A stretch of DNA of 64,000 nt from Paraphaeosphaeria minitans (lineage: Eukaryota > Ascomycota > Dothideomycetes > Pleosporales > Didymosphaeriaceae). Where the stretch lies: contig WJXW01000006.1 of the NCBI GenBank assembly GCA_015832175.1, positions 1,302,001 to 1,366,000 on the forward strand, read 5' to 3'. Positions 51,544-62,596 of this stretch are shown piece after piece. The translations under genes and the position numbers were made by a program. Every line of letters begins with the position of its first letter. The first letter of the stretch is position 1. Below the pieces are notes generated by a model. That model was not told the DNA's origin. It saw nothing but the letters and a program-made list of their open reading frames with translations, and made no database searches.

Positions 51544-53970
51544 ATGCCTAGCCCAGCCATCACTCGGCCTGAGCGACTTTGCGAATCAGCCTTGCACCTG
51601 CGCCCCTCTTCTAGTACTACACCAGAACCTTGTGCTTTGGAGCTTCAGGCTTCATTTGTTTCACTCTGCTCACCAAGAAATATTGAGTCATTGTTTTCGC
51701 TGCCGCGAGAAATGTGGAATCACGGTATCGAGTTGACACGGCAGCTGATTGTCAGCACATGTCACTGGAGATCGCGTAGTGAGACAAAACGGGAAGACAA
51801 ACACCAGTTCAGCCGCAACACTGTGGGCCTAGCGAGCTACAATTCTGGACACAACGAAACAGATTGCGTTGCTCCGATCAGCAAGACTCGAACCCCTTCA
51901 ATCACTGCACGGCAGACTTCATGGTCAACGAAATTATCACCTCTGCAGCCGGGTCGATCTAGCGGCCTAGACTCACATAAACATCGGGCAGTTCTGCGAT
52001 CTATTTTAAAACGACCTTGCAAGTGTGTTAGGCACCCTACTTACTCAGGAGTTGCCTTCACCGAGGCTTCTTTCGCTCCGACCTCGATTCCCTCACCTCA
52101 ACCGGCGTTTGTTCCTGCGCTAGGTGATACACTTATACAACGTGTAGATCTCAAGGCAGGCTCACCGCAACCCTCGCCGCTCAATCGACTCACCATAGCT
52201 AGAAGCACAGGCTCGAACTTGATGTCTGCTGAACACTCTTCGAACCCCACTGACCCGTTCTCACTGGGATCACCATCGCCATCGACCTCTCAGCAACCTG
52301 CCATGGATTCTCAGGACATGGGCCTAAGGCCTCCGAAACGAATGCGCGCTATCCGAGAGAAAAGTAATCCTGTCACAACTCGCCGCCAGATTAAGAATGA
52401 CGAGCGAACGCTACCTGGTCGCCAAATGGAGGATATATCCAATACCAACGTGCACGATCGCCCCCTTCACGCTCCACAATTACCTCCTCTACCTTGTGCA
52501 GGATCAGATTGTGAATCGTCAAACGTTTTTGGAAACCACTGCACAGAAAACCTAGAGTTGCCTTTGTCCCAAGGACGAGCTGTATGGCGATCCAAGAAGC
52601 TTCCACAGCCAGGTGGTCGAACGTCGTCCACATCAGTAAAACTATCTACTACGGTGAAGCGTATAAAACCCTCTGCGATCGATCAAATGACAAAAGACAG
52701 GAAGATTTCAGAGCCCCTCGAAGCCATTGGTCACAAACTTCATGATCTCGGCGGCCAACTTGAGATTCTGAACGACGAAATTCAACTTTTAAGCGATGAA
52801 GTCTCTATGCAGAACAAATCAAAGCGGTCGTCCAGCCGGATCTTCCCTTCTCATTCTCGAGATTTTCGCGCAACGGGCCATGATTTGCGAAGGCTCATGA
52901 AGACCGCTTCACCTTCTCGAGACTACCGTGCGACATCCGCCGATCTGCAGAGGCTTATGCACAACGGTTCGTCCGATCGTAATGTTTCTGGAGCCAGAAT
53001 GCCCACTATACCAAACCTGATATCAGAGGAAGCTCCACGCTTGGGCGTGGGTCATGTCTCGTCTTCACCAGCTTCAAATGCCTCGGCAGCGCGTCCCTTG
53101 GGCGCTCAAGGAACTGACGACGACCCGATCGAGATATGCTCTGATTCTGAGGATAAGGATGCAGCAGGGGACGAAGACGAAGATGTGAACATGTTCTACG
53201 ATTGCGATGCCACTCCAGCCGTGCAGAATCCACCGGTCCTCACGCGCCAATGCGCTGTTTGCAGTGACTCTATTCACATAGCAGATGTCCCATCATTATC
53301 GAGATGTACACACCAAGCTGCAACGTGTGTTGGGTGCTTCGCACGCTGGATCGAATCCCAGTTGACAACACAAGGTTGGAACGGGATCTCATGCCCTGAC
53401 GTCTCATGCAATAGCATACTCACTCACTACGATGTCCAAGCTTATGCAACTCCAGAAGTATTTGCCCAATACGATATGTATTCCATGAGGGATGCGTTGG
53501 GTCAAGTCGCCAATTTCAAATGGTGCCGCAACTCAGCATGTACTTCTGGGCAGGAGCATGACGCCGACGGAAACATATTCACGTGCGCCGCATGTGGCCA
53601 TAAAGCCTGCGTCACGCATGACGTTGATTGGCATGAAGACGAGACGTGCGATGAATATAGCTACAGGGTGAGCGGTGCCAAAGAAAGGGAACAGAAAGCT
53701 CAAGACGAGGCCAGCGTCGCAGCAATCAGCAAGCTCAGCAAGAAGTGCCCTGGGCCTGACTGTGCTTTTAACATTGAAAAGAACGAAGGATGCGACCATA
53801 TGACATGTAAGAGTACAACATCGGCCATTGGAGCGTTTCTAACTCTCTTAGGTTCGCGATGCCGGTACGAGTTCTGTTGGGAGTGTCTGGCAGACTACCC
53901 AAAGATTCGAAAAAAGGGGAACACCGCCCATGAGAAGACTTGCAAGTATCACAGTAGCAGACTCGTGTGA
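51544..53970 (+). CDS. RBR-type E3 ubiquitin ligase
   Basis: Exons 51544-53806 and 53852-53970 give 793 residues. The first 520 are disordered and rich in Ser/Pro/Arg, with a coiled-coil stretch (LGGQLEILNDEIQLLSDEV) and a degenerate repeat, SRDFRATGHDLRRLM / SRDYRATSADLQRLM. An acidic segment at about 525-550 includes DPIEICSDSED. RING1 starts at about 568 (CAVCSDSIHIADVPSL, CTHQAATCVGCF). An IBR with paired Cys follows (WCRNSACTSGQEHDADGN, CAACGHKACVTHD). RING2 is CPGPDCAFNIEKNEGCDHMT; the Cys after EG is the expected catalytic thioester residue. A 45-bp intron falls inside the next Cys codon, and splicing restores MTCSRCRYEFCWECL. RBR ligases pass ubiquitin from E2 to this Cys and then to substrate. 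The N-terminal start is uncertain. Confidence 0.85.
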   Translation: MPSPAITRPERLCESALHLRPSSSTTPEPCALELQASFVSLCSPRNIESLFSLPREMWNHGIELTRQLIVSTCHWRSRSETKREDKHQFSRNTVGLASYNSGHNETDCVAPISKTRTPSITARQTSWSTKLSPLQPGRSSGLDSHKHRAVLRSILKRPCKCVRHPTYSGVAFTEASFAPTSIPSPQPAFVPALGDTLIQRVDLKAGSPQPSPLNRLTIARSTGSNLMSAEHSSNPTDPFSLGSPSPSTSQQPAMDSQDMGLRPPKRMRAIREKSNPVTTRRQIKNDERTLPGRQMEDISNTNVHDRPLHAPQLPPLPCAGSDCESSNVFGNHCTENLELPLSQGRAVWRSKKLPQPGGRTSSTSVKLSTTVKRIKPSAIDQMTKDRKISEPLEAIGHKLHDLGGQLEILNDEIQLLSDEVSMQNKSKRSSSRIFPSHSRDFRATGHDLRRLMKTASPSRDYRATSADLQRLMHNGSSDRNVSGARMPTIPNLISEEAPRLGVGHVSSSPASNASAARPLGAQGTDDDPIEICSDSEDKDAAGDEDEDVNMFYDCDATPAVQNPPVLTRQCAVCSDSIHIADVPSLSRCTHQAATCVGCFARWIESQLTTQGWNGISCPDVSCNSILTHYDVQAYATPEVFAQYDMYSMRDALGQVANFKWCRNSACTSGQEHDADGNIFTCAACGHKACVTHDVDWHEDETCDEYSYRVSGAKEREQKAQDEASVAAISKLSKKCPGPDCAFNIEKNEGCDHMTCKSTTSAIGAFLTLLGSRCRYEFCWECLADYPKIRKKGNTAHEKTCKYHSSRLV

Positions 53971-54790
53971 GGCGTTCTATCTGCGGTGCTCAGGTTGAAC
54001 CGGGACGAGAGACCGACTACAGTGCCTGGGCAAGAGTTCGAATGCTGTGTTACTCCGGGAGGAGCCATGTAGCACCCAAGCTTTTTACCCAGCACTGCAT
54101 TATACGAGCGTTCGGGGTAGCAAGCATGAAGCAACACAGGATATTCAGGGCAGTGCTAGAATAAGTTGAGGGTCGTGTATTTAATTTGCGGGAGGAGAGG
54201 TTGATTTGGTGCCGATTCATGTACAACCTAAAGCGTACTAGACTCCGACCCTTCATTCATCTGTTTTGATCCCGCGCGGTAAGATCCTGGTAGAGCTCCA
54301 CACTCGGGAACTAGTCCTCTTTTGAACGGTGACATCTACAATGGGCTCTCATTCGGACAGCCCGATTCTAAGGGCATCCGGTCGAGGCGTGGGAGAGGAG
54401 TGATTGTGTATAAAGACCGTGTCTCCCTGAAACCAGCAACCGGAAAAGTCCATGATATCATTACGAGAACCGACTTTCTGTTGATCTACATACTCGCATG
54501 CTCACTGCCGATAGTGCCTGTCGTGCATACCCTGTGCTGATTGGCCCATTGGAAACTCATTTTATTTTTTAGCGATGTATACCAACACCGTCGCCGCCCG
54601 CCCTTGCGTTCCAGCAATTGCGAACTCCAAGTTGCTGCTCAGCGCTCACGGCCATGTGTTGAAGTCCCCTTCGCGGTGTACCTGTACCTGTGTCGACTGC
54701 TTCCGACTGCGACCCGCCACCGTCCTTACCTTCTCGCGCGCCACCGAGTGTACCTGCAGCACCCCTGACGCGTGCTTTCCCGACGCAGAC
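53971..54790. other. Intergenic: ERG4 upstream
   Basis: 3' flank of the RBR gene and the ERG4 promoter and 5' leader. The ERG4 frame is open upstream to 54575, but that sequence is not family-like and is treated as leader. Confidence 0.5.
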
Positions 54791-56640
54791 ATGTCTGAAC
54801 GCATGACGAGGAGCAAGACGGGAAAGACACCCAGGTAAGTCGCGGCGCACCCGGGCGCTCCTTGCCTTCAATTGCTAACATATTCCCAGTAAACCCGTCA
54901 ACCCAGGCTTTGTGGAGACCCCTGGTCGCAAGAAGTACACACGGAAGTCCATTCTCACGAACGGTGAAAGCGACTACGAGGCGACACCCGAGCCCGAAGC
55001 AGTCACGAAACTTTCATTCGTGGAGGCGACAAAGGCCGGCAACGGAGACATCATGGCCAATGGTAACGGCAAGGCCAACGGACACGCCACCGGCATCAAC
55101 GGCGCGGCAAATGGACTTCACGACCGCACGAACGGGCGATTGAACGGCAATACCAATGGTCATGCGAACGGCAACACCAACGGACATGCGAGCGGCAATG
55201 CGAATGGAAAAGCGACGTCTACGGCACCAAGCGAGCAGCATGAGGAATTCGGTCCATATGATGTCTCTGGCGAGACCGAGTTTGGTGGAACCCTGGGCAT
55301 GACTGCTATGATGATCGGTTTCCCTACGCTCATGTACTACATGTGGATCGGTGCTTTCTTCTACGACGGCAAGCTTCCCGCACCGGTTGACGGCGAAAGC
55401 TGGGGTCATTGGGCACAGTACATGTGGGGTTTGGTCAAGACGGAAGCGTACCCCAACGCGCGCGCGTGGAAGATCTACTGGGTGTTTGGACTTGTCCAGA
55501 TGTCTTTTTACATGTTGATGCCAGGTGTGTACCGGAAGGGCAAGCCGCTCCCTCACCTGGGCGGCAAAATGCTGGACTACTATTGCTCAGGCATGTGGTC
55601 CCTTTACACCAGCATGGTCATCGCCTTGGCCTTGCATTTCACTGGTGTATTCAAGCTGTACACCCTTGTCGATGAGTTCGGACACATTATGAGTGTGGCC
55701 ATCATCTCTGGGTTCCTCTGCGCTTTGGTCTGCTACGTCCAAGCCATCGTCCGTGGTAAGACCATGCGCATGACTGCCTACCCCATCTACGACTTCTTTC
55801 TCGGTGCAGAGCTGAACCCTCGTCTCTTCGGTATCCTCGACTTCAAGATGTTCTTGGAAGTTCGTATCCCGTGGTACATTCTTCTGTTCCTTTCCATGGG
55901 TACTTGCTTGAAGCAGTATGAGGATTACGGCTATGTTTCCGTGGAAGCCATTTTCTTGCTATTCGCACATTACCTGTATGCCGGTGCCTGCTCCAAGGGC
56001 GAGCATCTCATCATCACGACTTGGGACATGTACTACGAGAAGTTGGGCTTCATGCTCATCTTCTGGAACATGGCCGGTGTCCCTCTCACCTACTGCCACT
56101 GCACCCTCTTCATTGCTCGCCACCATCCCTCTGAGTACCAACTTCCGGTGTGGTTCACTGCGCTTCTCACCGTCGCCTACCTCGGTTTCTACTACATCTG
56201 GGATACGACCAACAGCCAGAAGAACCAGTTCCGCCAGGAAGAGCGTGGCAACGTTGATGAGCGCACTACGTTCCCTTACTTCAAGTACGGTAAGATCCAC
56301 AACCCCAAGACCATCCCTACGGCGCGGGGCAACAGCATCCTGTGCGATGGCTGGTACGGAAAGGCGCGCAAGATCCACTACACGTGCGACTTCTTCTTCG
56401 CTGTGTCTTGGGGTCTGATTACCGGGTTCAAGAGCCCATTCCCTTGGTTCTATTCTGTCTTCTTCGCTGGCATGATCATCCACCGTGCAAGGCGTGACAT
56501 TGAGAAGTGCAGGAAGACGTACGGGGAGGCATGGGTCGAGTACGAGAAACGGGTGCCGTATCTTTTCATCCCGGTAAGTACATCGCTGCCGGTCCAGATC
56601 GCCGAGTCAGAAACTGACAACAGTGTAGGGTGTCTTTTGA
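54791..56640 (+). CDS. ERG4: Delta(24(24(1)))-sterol (C-24(28)) reductase
   Basis: Exons 54791-54834, 54890-56573 and a 12-bp last exon at 56629-56640 encode 579 residues. It catalyses the last step of ergosterol synthesis, reduction of the C24(28) double bond with NADPH, in the ER. The start [14 protein letters not shown] follows the family. An N-terminal cytosolic segment holds an Asn/Gly-rich repeat ([16 protein letters not shown]). The membrane core shows the ERG4/ERG24 features: [55 protein letters not shown], then [20 protein letters not shown] near the C-terminus and [20 protein letters not shown]. About eight helices are visible. The final splice joins YLFIP to GVF, the usual ending. 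Confidence 0.96.
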
Positions 56641-57051
56641 TCTTCACGTCTCGAGAATCTTTTTGTTGATTTCGTATCTGGCTAGCTGAATCCCGATCCA
56701 GGCTGTGATGGCGCCGCGTTGGGGCAGTCTGCAAGCGGCTCGGAACAGGCGCCCCTGTAATATTCTCTGCACATTCTTGTCGCATATTCTTTAGTTATCA
56801 TCTAGTTACGTGAAAACGTGACACTACGGTGCACGGGGACAAAGTAGTAATTGTAATGAATTGTTGATGATGTATGCCGGCATCTCTTGAGTTATCCACC
56901 TAGATTGTGCTCATCAACGCAGGGCTCCTCTTTCTCACAGCGAGCCAATTCCACCCAAATGCTGGAGCAGCCGATTTTAACCAGAAAGCTGTGCGCACAG
57001 TACGGCCTCCAGTATGTCCTCCAGTATACCCATCCCAACCCATTCTATTCC
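56641..57051. other. Convergent 3' intergenic region
   Basis: Between the ERG4 and ELP6 stops. No gene seen. Confidence 0.45.
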
Positions 57052-58080
57052 TCAAACCGCAAGCTCCGCACCCCTCTCAAAAACCCTCACGCTCCCATCA
57101 CCGTTTATCTTATACAGCACCTCGGACCCCACCTCCTCCGGCGCCTGCACCGCCCCTCCCTCCCCCACAGTCGCAATATCCGCCCACGACTCCCTATTCA
57201 CCGTGACCCTCAGCACCCCACTCACATCCCTCGCAACACCGGTATCCAGCACCCTCACGCTCAGCACCTTTGCGCTCATATGCGCCGTCTTGACGACCAG
57301 ATTCTGCTGCGCGATCTGCAGCGGCGAGGGCTTCTCCGCGTTTGCGAGGAGCGCGAGGTCGGACTGGAGGTGGACGAGGACATGGGAGACGGAGGTCTGG
57401 GTGTGCAGGTCGAGGAAGAAGGAGGTTAGGGCAGCGGCGGTGAGGCCTGGGACGCTGGCGAGGAGGATGTCGGGGTTGTCGAGGACGACGAGGGTGCGTG
57501 TTGCGGCGGTTGGCGGGCGGAGAGACGCGATTGCGGCGGCGATGGTGGTTTTCATCTGGTCGAGCGAGATAGAGGAGAGAGCGTAGAGGCCTGGTAGGCT
57601 CGCGGGGGCTCGCGGTGCAGCCTGCGCGGTCGCAGTCGCAGGTGCTGTTCTTCCTGGAGGGCCACGGACAGGCAGCGGTTGAGGTCCCCTTGTCGCTGGT
57701 CCACCCGGCTGCGCAGCTGGGAGTTTCTGTGCTCGTTGCTGGTCTGCTGTGTCCTCGTCGGCGGGCAGAAACAAGCCGGACAAGCCATCCACGAAGGCGA
57801 ACCTGCCCTGCGTGCGTAGACCGCCTAGGTCGATTCCGGTCCCTTTCCGCGCCTCCTGTCGCCAGAAGTCATAGTCTCTCATCCAGCTAACCAGCACTAC
57901 GTTTTTAGCCTCGCCATTGTCGTTGTCTTTCTGGCCGGAGCCCAGCGCATCGCAGAGAAAGCGCGTCAAGAGCCAATTTGCCGAGGCATCGAGTGTGCTC
58001 GTGAGCAGCAAGAGAGATTCGTTCTTCGGCGTGCGTGCAAAAGGTTGCAGCAGTGGCGGAATGCGAGAAGTTGGCGGCAT
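57052..58080 (-). CDS. ELP6: Elongator complex subunit Elp6
   Basis: A single frame of 342 residues. Elp6 forms, with Elp4 and Elp5, the RecA-fold hexameric ring of Elongator, which supports tRNA wobble-uridine modification. The RecA-like elements are visible without a true Walker A: ESLLLLTSTLDASANWLLTR, VVLVSWMRDYDFWRQEARKG, GRFAFVDGLSGLFLP, RTLVVLDNPDILLAS, VSHVLVHLQSDLALL and SAKVLSVRVLDTGVARDVSG. A Pro/Ala-rich loop of about 45 residues (PGGPATRGPQPLPVRGPPG) interrupts the middle. The C-terminus ends EVLYKINGDGSVRVFERG, as in filamentous fungi. No intron is needed. Confidence 0.9.
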   Translation of the reverse strand: MPPTSRIPPLLQPFARTPKNESLLLLTSTLDASANWLLTRFLCDALGSGQKDNDNGEAKNVVLVSWMRDYDFWRQEARKGTGIDLGGLRTQGRFAFVDGLSGLFLPADEDTADQQRAQKLPAAQPGGPATRGPQPLPVRGPPGRTAPATATAQAAPRAPASLPGLYALSSISLDQMKTTIAAAIASLRPPTAATRTLVVLDNPDILLASVPGLTAAALTSFFLDLHTQTSVSHVLVHLQSDLALLANAEKPSPLQIAQQNLVVKTAHMSAKVLSVRVLDTGVARDVSGVLRVTVNRESWADIATVGEGGAVQAPEEVGSEVLYKINGDGSVRVFERGAELAV

Positions 58081-58465
58081 GCCGAAGAAATTAGAGAGCG
58101 GAAGCTGGGCGGTGGGATTTCAAAGCGGACTTATCGATAAGCCCCTCACGTAGCTAATCACTCATCACATCAACTGCGGCATTACACTACTAGCATTTCG
58201 AAGAGGTTCTGAAGGATTTGTATCTTTCAAATATTCCTTAGCTAAACTCTCCATTGTGTGCACGAAAATGGATAACTCCATCGCTTGTTACCATTTTCAT
58301 GATCATACCCGCAAGTGCCCATTCCATAAACCTCTCTCCGTGCTGGTCGATGACCTTTCCACATTGGACGACGGCTTCGTAATAGGTCACCTATGTGCCT
58401 GTGGAAATCTTCAACACAATGTGCCCCGTTCTCCTCGAGTACCAAAGATATTACTTCAACACCGC
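58081..58465. other. Intergenic: ELP6 upstream, RdRP downstream
   Basis: A Cys/His-containing plus-strand frame overlaps this region and the RdRP end but looks like a chance antisense frame. No supported gene. Confidence 0.45.
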
Positions 58466-61400
58466 CTACATGTCTTTATGGAAGTCAAGTTTCAAGATTT
58501 CACCGAAGTGCGTGATACCTTGAGGGGACACGATGTCACCTAAGAATTTGGCCGGACTCGTGGAATCGGTATGCTTCTTCCCATGTCCATGCTGTTGAGG
58601 TACATCAAGGTTCGGTCGATCAGACATCTTGCCCGTCCTGATTTTGCCGAGCTCGTTGACAAATAGCCATGGGAAAGACATGAGTGGCATATCCTCAGGT
58701 GTCATCGAGCGGCCCAGCCTGTGGGCTTCTTCGACAGCGGTTTCGACTTCGAAAGCGGTCACGGTGTACATTGCCGTGACAAATAGTGCGAGCTTCTCAA
58801 ACTCATGCCTGCCTGTCACACCAGCCGCTTCAAAGCACAACTCTTGGTACCTTGTCTTGAGCAATCCGATGGTTCGTCCAAATTCCTCGGCAAAAGTGTA
58901 GTCGCGGGATTCCAGGTTGTGGGATAGGACGAAGACAGACCATGCTTCGAACTCCGTACGGATGGCATGCTTTGCCATCAATCGTCTCAGTTCTGAGTCG
59001 TAGTCATATTTGATCTCCTCCGCCTTTGCAATTGCCTCTGGGGTAGGTACACAGAAACCGAGAATCTTCCGGTCGAACTTGTTGTCGTATTGAGGCATGA
59101 AGTCAACGAGCTGCACCTGGTCGAAGAGCTTTCCCAGGACCTTCTTAGACCTGTAGAACATACGTTCTGGCTGGAACTTATTCCTTAGAAAATGCGGCTT
59201 CTTACGAGGCCTGAGTTCGGGGTCCATCTTCGCTGGAATTCCACTCTTGGAGTAGTCCACCGCCTGTGAGTGCAGCTTCGCCAGCTCTAGACCTAAGTCA
59301 ACCGTCAGCTAATGCGTTCGTATCCGTCCGAGGAAGGATCGACGTACACTTTTTATCTCTCACACCCCTGTCGCTAAAATCCGCTTGGGCCATGTGTGCA
59401 TTTGCGATCCGACCAAGCGAGTCATTCTTCATGTGAGTGACAAAGAAATCGGTTATGTCTTTGACAGTGATTGGCTTGGTTGACTCGGTCGGCTTCTCAG
59501 CTGTGAAGTCCATGGGAGGTTCATTTATGCTTTGAGGTAAGAAGTCGTTGTCCCACAACACGATGTAATCATCGCCATCCAGGTCGCCCCCGGAGCACAT
59601 GTTTGCAATGTCACGATCTCCAGTCTGGGACAGAACGACCACATCTTTCAAATGATGCAATGCCGGTACATCAACAGCCCGCACTACACGTACGTCGCCA
59701 GCATGGAGCGATGGGTTACGTGCTAAGATGCATACCCCCTGGATGACTTTATAGTGGCCCTTCTTTCCGGTCTTGGCATCTTCAACTGTGTCCGTAATTT
59801 GCAAAAAGATCTCGGGTAGTGTCGCCATCTTCTGCTCCCTGGTAGCATCGATTCGAGACTGTGGATCATCGTAGTGACCTCGCAGGGTTGCCGTCTCGTC
59901 TACGCAGCCAAGCACATACGCACCCTCCTCGATCATGATTCGGGCCTTCTCCTTGAGATATTTGATATGGTATGCACGCCATAACTGGAGCAGTGACATC
60001 ATGAAAGGTTCTTGGCTTTGCATGAATCCGTCAATAATCATTCCAGCCATTGTCAGTGTTGTCTGATTCAGGTCGATATTGCGTTGAAGTTTCTCAAGTG
60101 CAACATCTTCCTTCTTTGTCGCTCTCTCAAGATCGTTGACCATTTCTTGCTGCTTTTGAATGAATACAGCATCGGGGACACCCAGAGTAGACAGGATGAC
60201 AATCAACTGACGGTTGAAAGTAGCGACTGAAAGAGCTGAAGCTCTAATGATTTCCAATCCCACATTTTGCGCCTCAAATTTGTATTGGCTTGGACGTATA
60301 TGAACAACGTGACCTGTAATGCTAGGGTCTAGAGCCAATACGCCTTTGCATCCTGCCAAGCGAAACTGGTAAAGAGACGGAGGGTCATGGAAGGCGTATG
60401 GCAGACCTAGCTCTTCTGCAGCCATCTGGGCTAGAAAGGTTGAGATCTTTCCAACGCCGTCCGTGAAGCAATATTCATTCCGCTCTATATCTTGGATCTC
60501 CTCAATCTTGACGTTGACACTCTTGATTGCACGTGTGGTCGAGAAACATTGCCCAAGACGGGCCCCGTACTTTGCTGCAATCTTAATATGGTCGAACTTC
60601 CCCATTGACCGGCGGATATCATCAGCGGATTTCGATGGTGTGGGTGCGTAGAAGTATGCACCTCTTTCTCTAAATTGTGAATTTCCAAAGGCAAGGAACT
60701 CATAATAGCGACCAGCGACCACGACGCCGTTGGTCATCGCCCTCGTCACTCGGTCGAAGACTACATCATAGGAGTCGTTATCTGGAGCGAATAGGCTGCC
60801 CTCCGTTTTCTCATCGGTGAATCTCACCCGGATGAAGCGATCGGCATCGGCAAGATGTTTCCGAATGATGCGATTTGATGTTTCAATTGCAGGTTGTCCA
60901 ACGTGGATCAATGTTGGTGTAATGTTTGCCGATCTTGAGAGAATACAGTAGCTTGGAAGTTTTCTTGCATGTGGTGACTTGCGAGTCTTGTTGAACATTT
61001 CCATAGGGCTCAAGTATTCTTGTTTGTCGTTCATAGCCTTTTCAAGCATGTTCACAGCTTCAACAGAGCTCATCAACCCAAGTCGCTCCAGAAATTCTCG
61101 GGTAATGTTGTGCTCCAGAAGCACCCCATTCGATAGACAGACTTCCAGCTGGTAGCGAACATCATAGGGAAGGTGCACCTGGCCGGCCACTAGCCCATGG
61201 AAGGCAGACTCTTGCAAGGTAGAGCCCTGGAGGTGTGGGTGCGTCCCAGAGATTTCTTCTTCCAATAATGACCAGATAACTGGGGCCGTGCCTTTGAGTA
61301 TGCTGTAATCTTGGACCGTCGTGATGTGGATGCCGTGGTCCGCAAGAGTGGCTTTGGTTCTAATGTACCTAGGGTCGGCGAAAACAGCAGCATCGAATGT

Positions 61401-61941
61401 AATTCGGTAAGTGGTCCAACGACCGATGTCAATGATGGGTGCTTCCTTGCGAGTCATCACTGGAGCCGGCGCGAGTTCTTCGCGAGTCTTTCGGTCCACA
61501 ACATCTGTTTGCCGATACCAGACCCCTTGGCTTTGGCCTTGTCGGCCTTGAATTTGGCCTTTCTGCATCCAGAACTTGGGAGGCTGCGAAGCGCGTCAGT
61601 ATGTGCAGGCTGCTTTTGCTGCTCGCGTAACATACCGACTTGAATGGTATGATCAAGGAATTCTCCACCTTATACATAGTATCAATGAGGGACAAAGGCA
61701 GCTGGAACTTGAAGTTCTCGAACTTCCCATCAATCAGCAAGGAAAATTGTATCTCGATCTCTTTGAAGTCGCCCGCTTTGAGCGTAAACCTGACAGTGCG
61801 TACGGCCCCGACAGTTTTCATAATCTGCATTGTACGTCCGGAGACGGCAACACCGAATTCGATTGAATTGGCAAAGAGAGTGGACATGTTTGCCGGGTGC
61901 GGCGCCGGAGACGTGAGCGCAGGTTGTGGCCGTCGACGCAT
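58466..61941 (-). CDS. Cellular RNA-dependent RNA polymerase of the RNA-silencing pathway (5' end uncertain)
   Basis: Exons at 61941-61636, 61583-59348 and 59292-58466 give 1122 residues from MRRRPQPALTS. The catalytic loop is SGGDLDGDDYIVLWD, the D-x-D-G-D motif of eukaryotic RdRPs (QDE-1/SAD-1/RDR class). Other family blocks are FTDGVGKISTFLAQMAAEEL, YQFRLAGCKGVLALDPSI, RPSQYKFEAQ, KGHYKVIQGVCILARNPSLH, GDVRVVRAVDVPAL and, in the last exon, HSQAVDYSKSGIPAKM. It makes double-stranded RNA for Dicer in quelling or related silencing. The frame stays open upstream to about 62160 but has no ATG there; a 48-bp in-frame intron-like segment (GTGCGT...ACAG, near 62009-61962) suggests further 5' coding exons. 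A 16-bp tandem array lies just upstream, so the N-terminal RRM-like part seen in some relatives may be lost or not recognised. Confidence 0.9.
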
Positions 61942-62596
61942 CTTGCGTGCTGTTGTACGTCCCTGTGTTTTCAGAGAGCAGAGCGAGAGGCCAGCAGGAA
62001 AGGTACGCACCTGTGGGTTCGGGGGTGCGTTTGCAACCCAGCGCTCTTGCTTTTGTTTGCTTCGCGTTACTGAACAGGAAAGAACGCCAGCGAGTGAACG
62101 GGTAGCTGCATCTGCAGTATACACACAGAGATCTGGAAATCCCTCAGGTACAGCAAACACAGGTGAATCACAGTGAAGGTAATAGGGCGAATGGGAGATG
62201 GTTGAGCGTACTCATACGTCGGAACAATAGTGCACGTAGGGGATATAACTCAGCCAAGTGAGAACTCAGCCAAGTGAGAACTCAGCCAAGTGAGAACTCA
62301 GCCAAGTGAGAACTCAGCCAAGTGAGAACTCAGCCAAGTGAGAACTCAGCCAAGTGAGAACTCAGCCAAGTGAGAACTCAGCCAAGTGAGAACTCAGCCA
62401 AGTGAGAACTCAGCCAAGTGAGAACTCAGCCAAGTCAGAGCAACGAGACCATCAACGGGCATCGCATGCTAGTAGTGTGGCTGGTACAGACAGTCTCATA
62501 GCTAACAATAATCGCTCACGAGGCACGTGGCTTTTCAGCATCCGCTATCCGAACACGAGCTGCGTTCATGCTATTTCAAACCATGTCCAGGATTTT
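61942..62596. promoter_or_regulatory. RdRP upstream region
   Basis: It contains possible additional RdRP 5' coding sequence (to about 62215, where an in-frame TGA occurs), then the 16-bp array, then the 3' flank of the coiled-coil gene. Confidence 0.45.
62247..62438. repeat. 16-bp minisatellite, 12 copies
   Basis: The unit AACTCAGCCAAGTGAG is repeated exactly 12 times (192 bp), with only the last copy differing by one base (GTCAG). Each unit carries CTCA...TGAG, a short inverted repeat. The near-identity of copies implies recent expansion. Confidence 0.97.

Noticed and set aside
58256..58543. Cys/His-containing plus-strand frame that might be a small secreted or zinc-binding protein
   Set aside because: It overlaps the 3' coding end of the RdRP in antisense, has no signal peptide, and its Cys spacing fits no motif.
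58466..61941. Viral (mycovirus-derived) polymerase insertion
   Set aside because: The D-x-D-G-D catalytic loop, introns and length are those of the cellular eukaryotic RdRP family, not of viral RdRPs with a GDD palm motif.
62247..62438. CRISPR-like array
   Set aside because: Units are directly contiguous with no spacers, and this is a fungal nuclear genome; it is a minisatellite.
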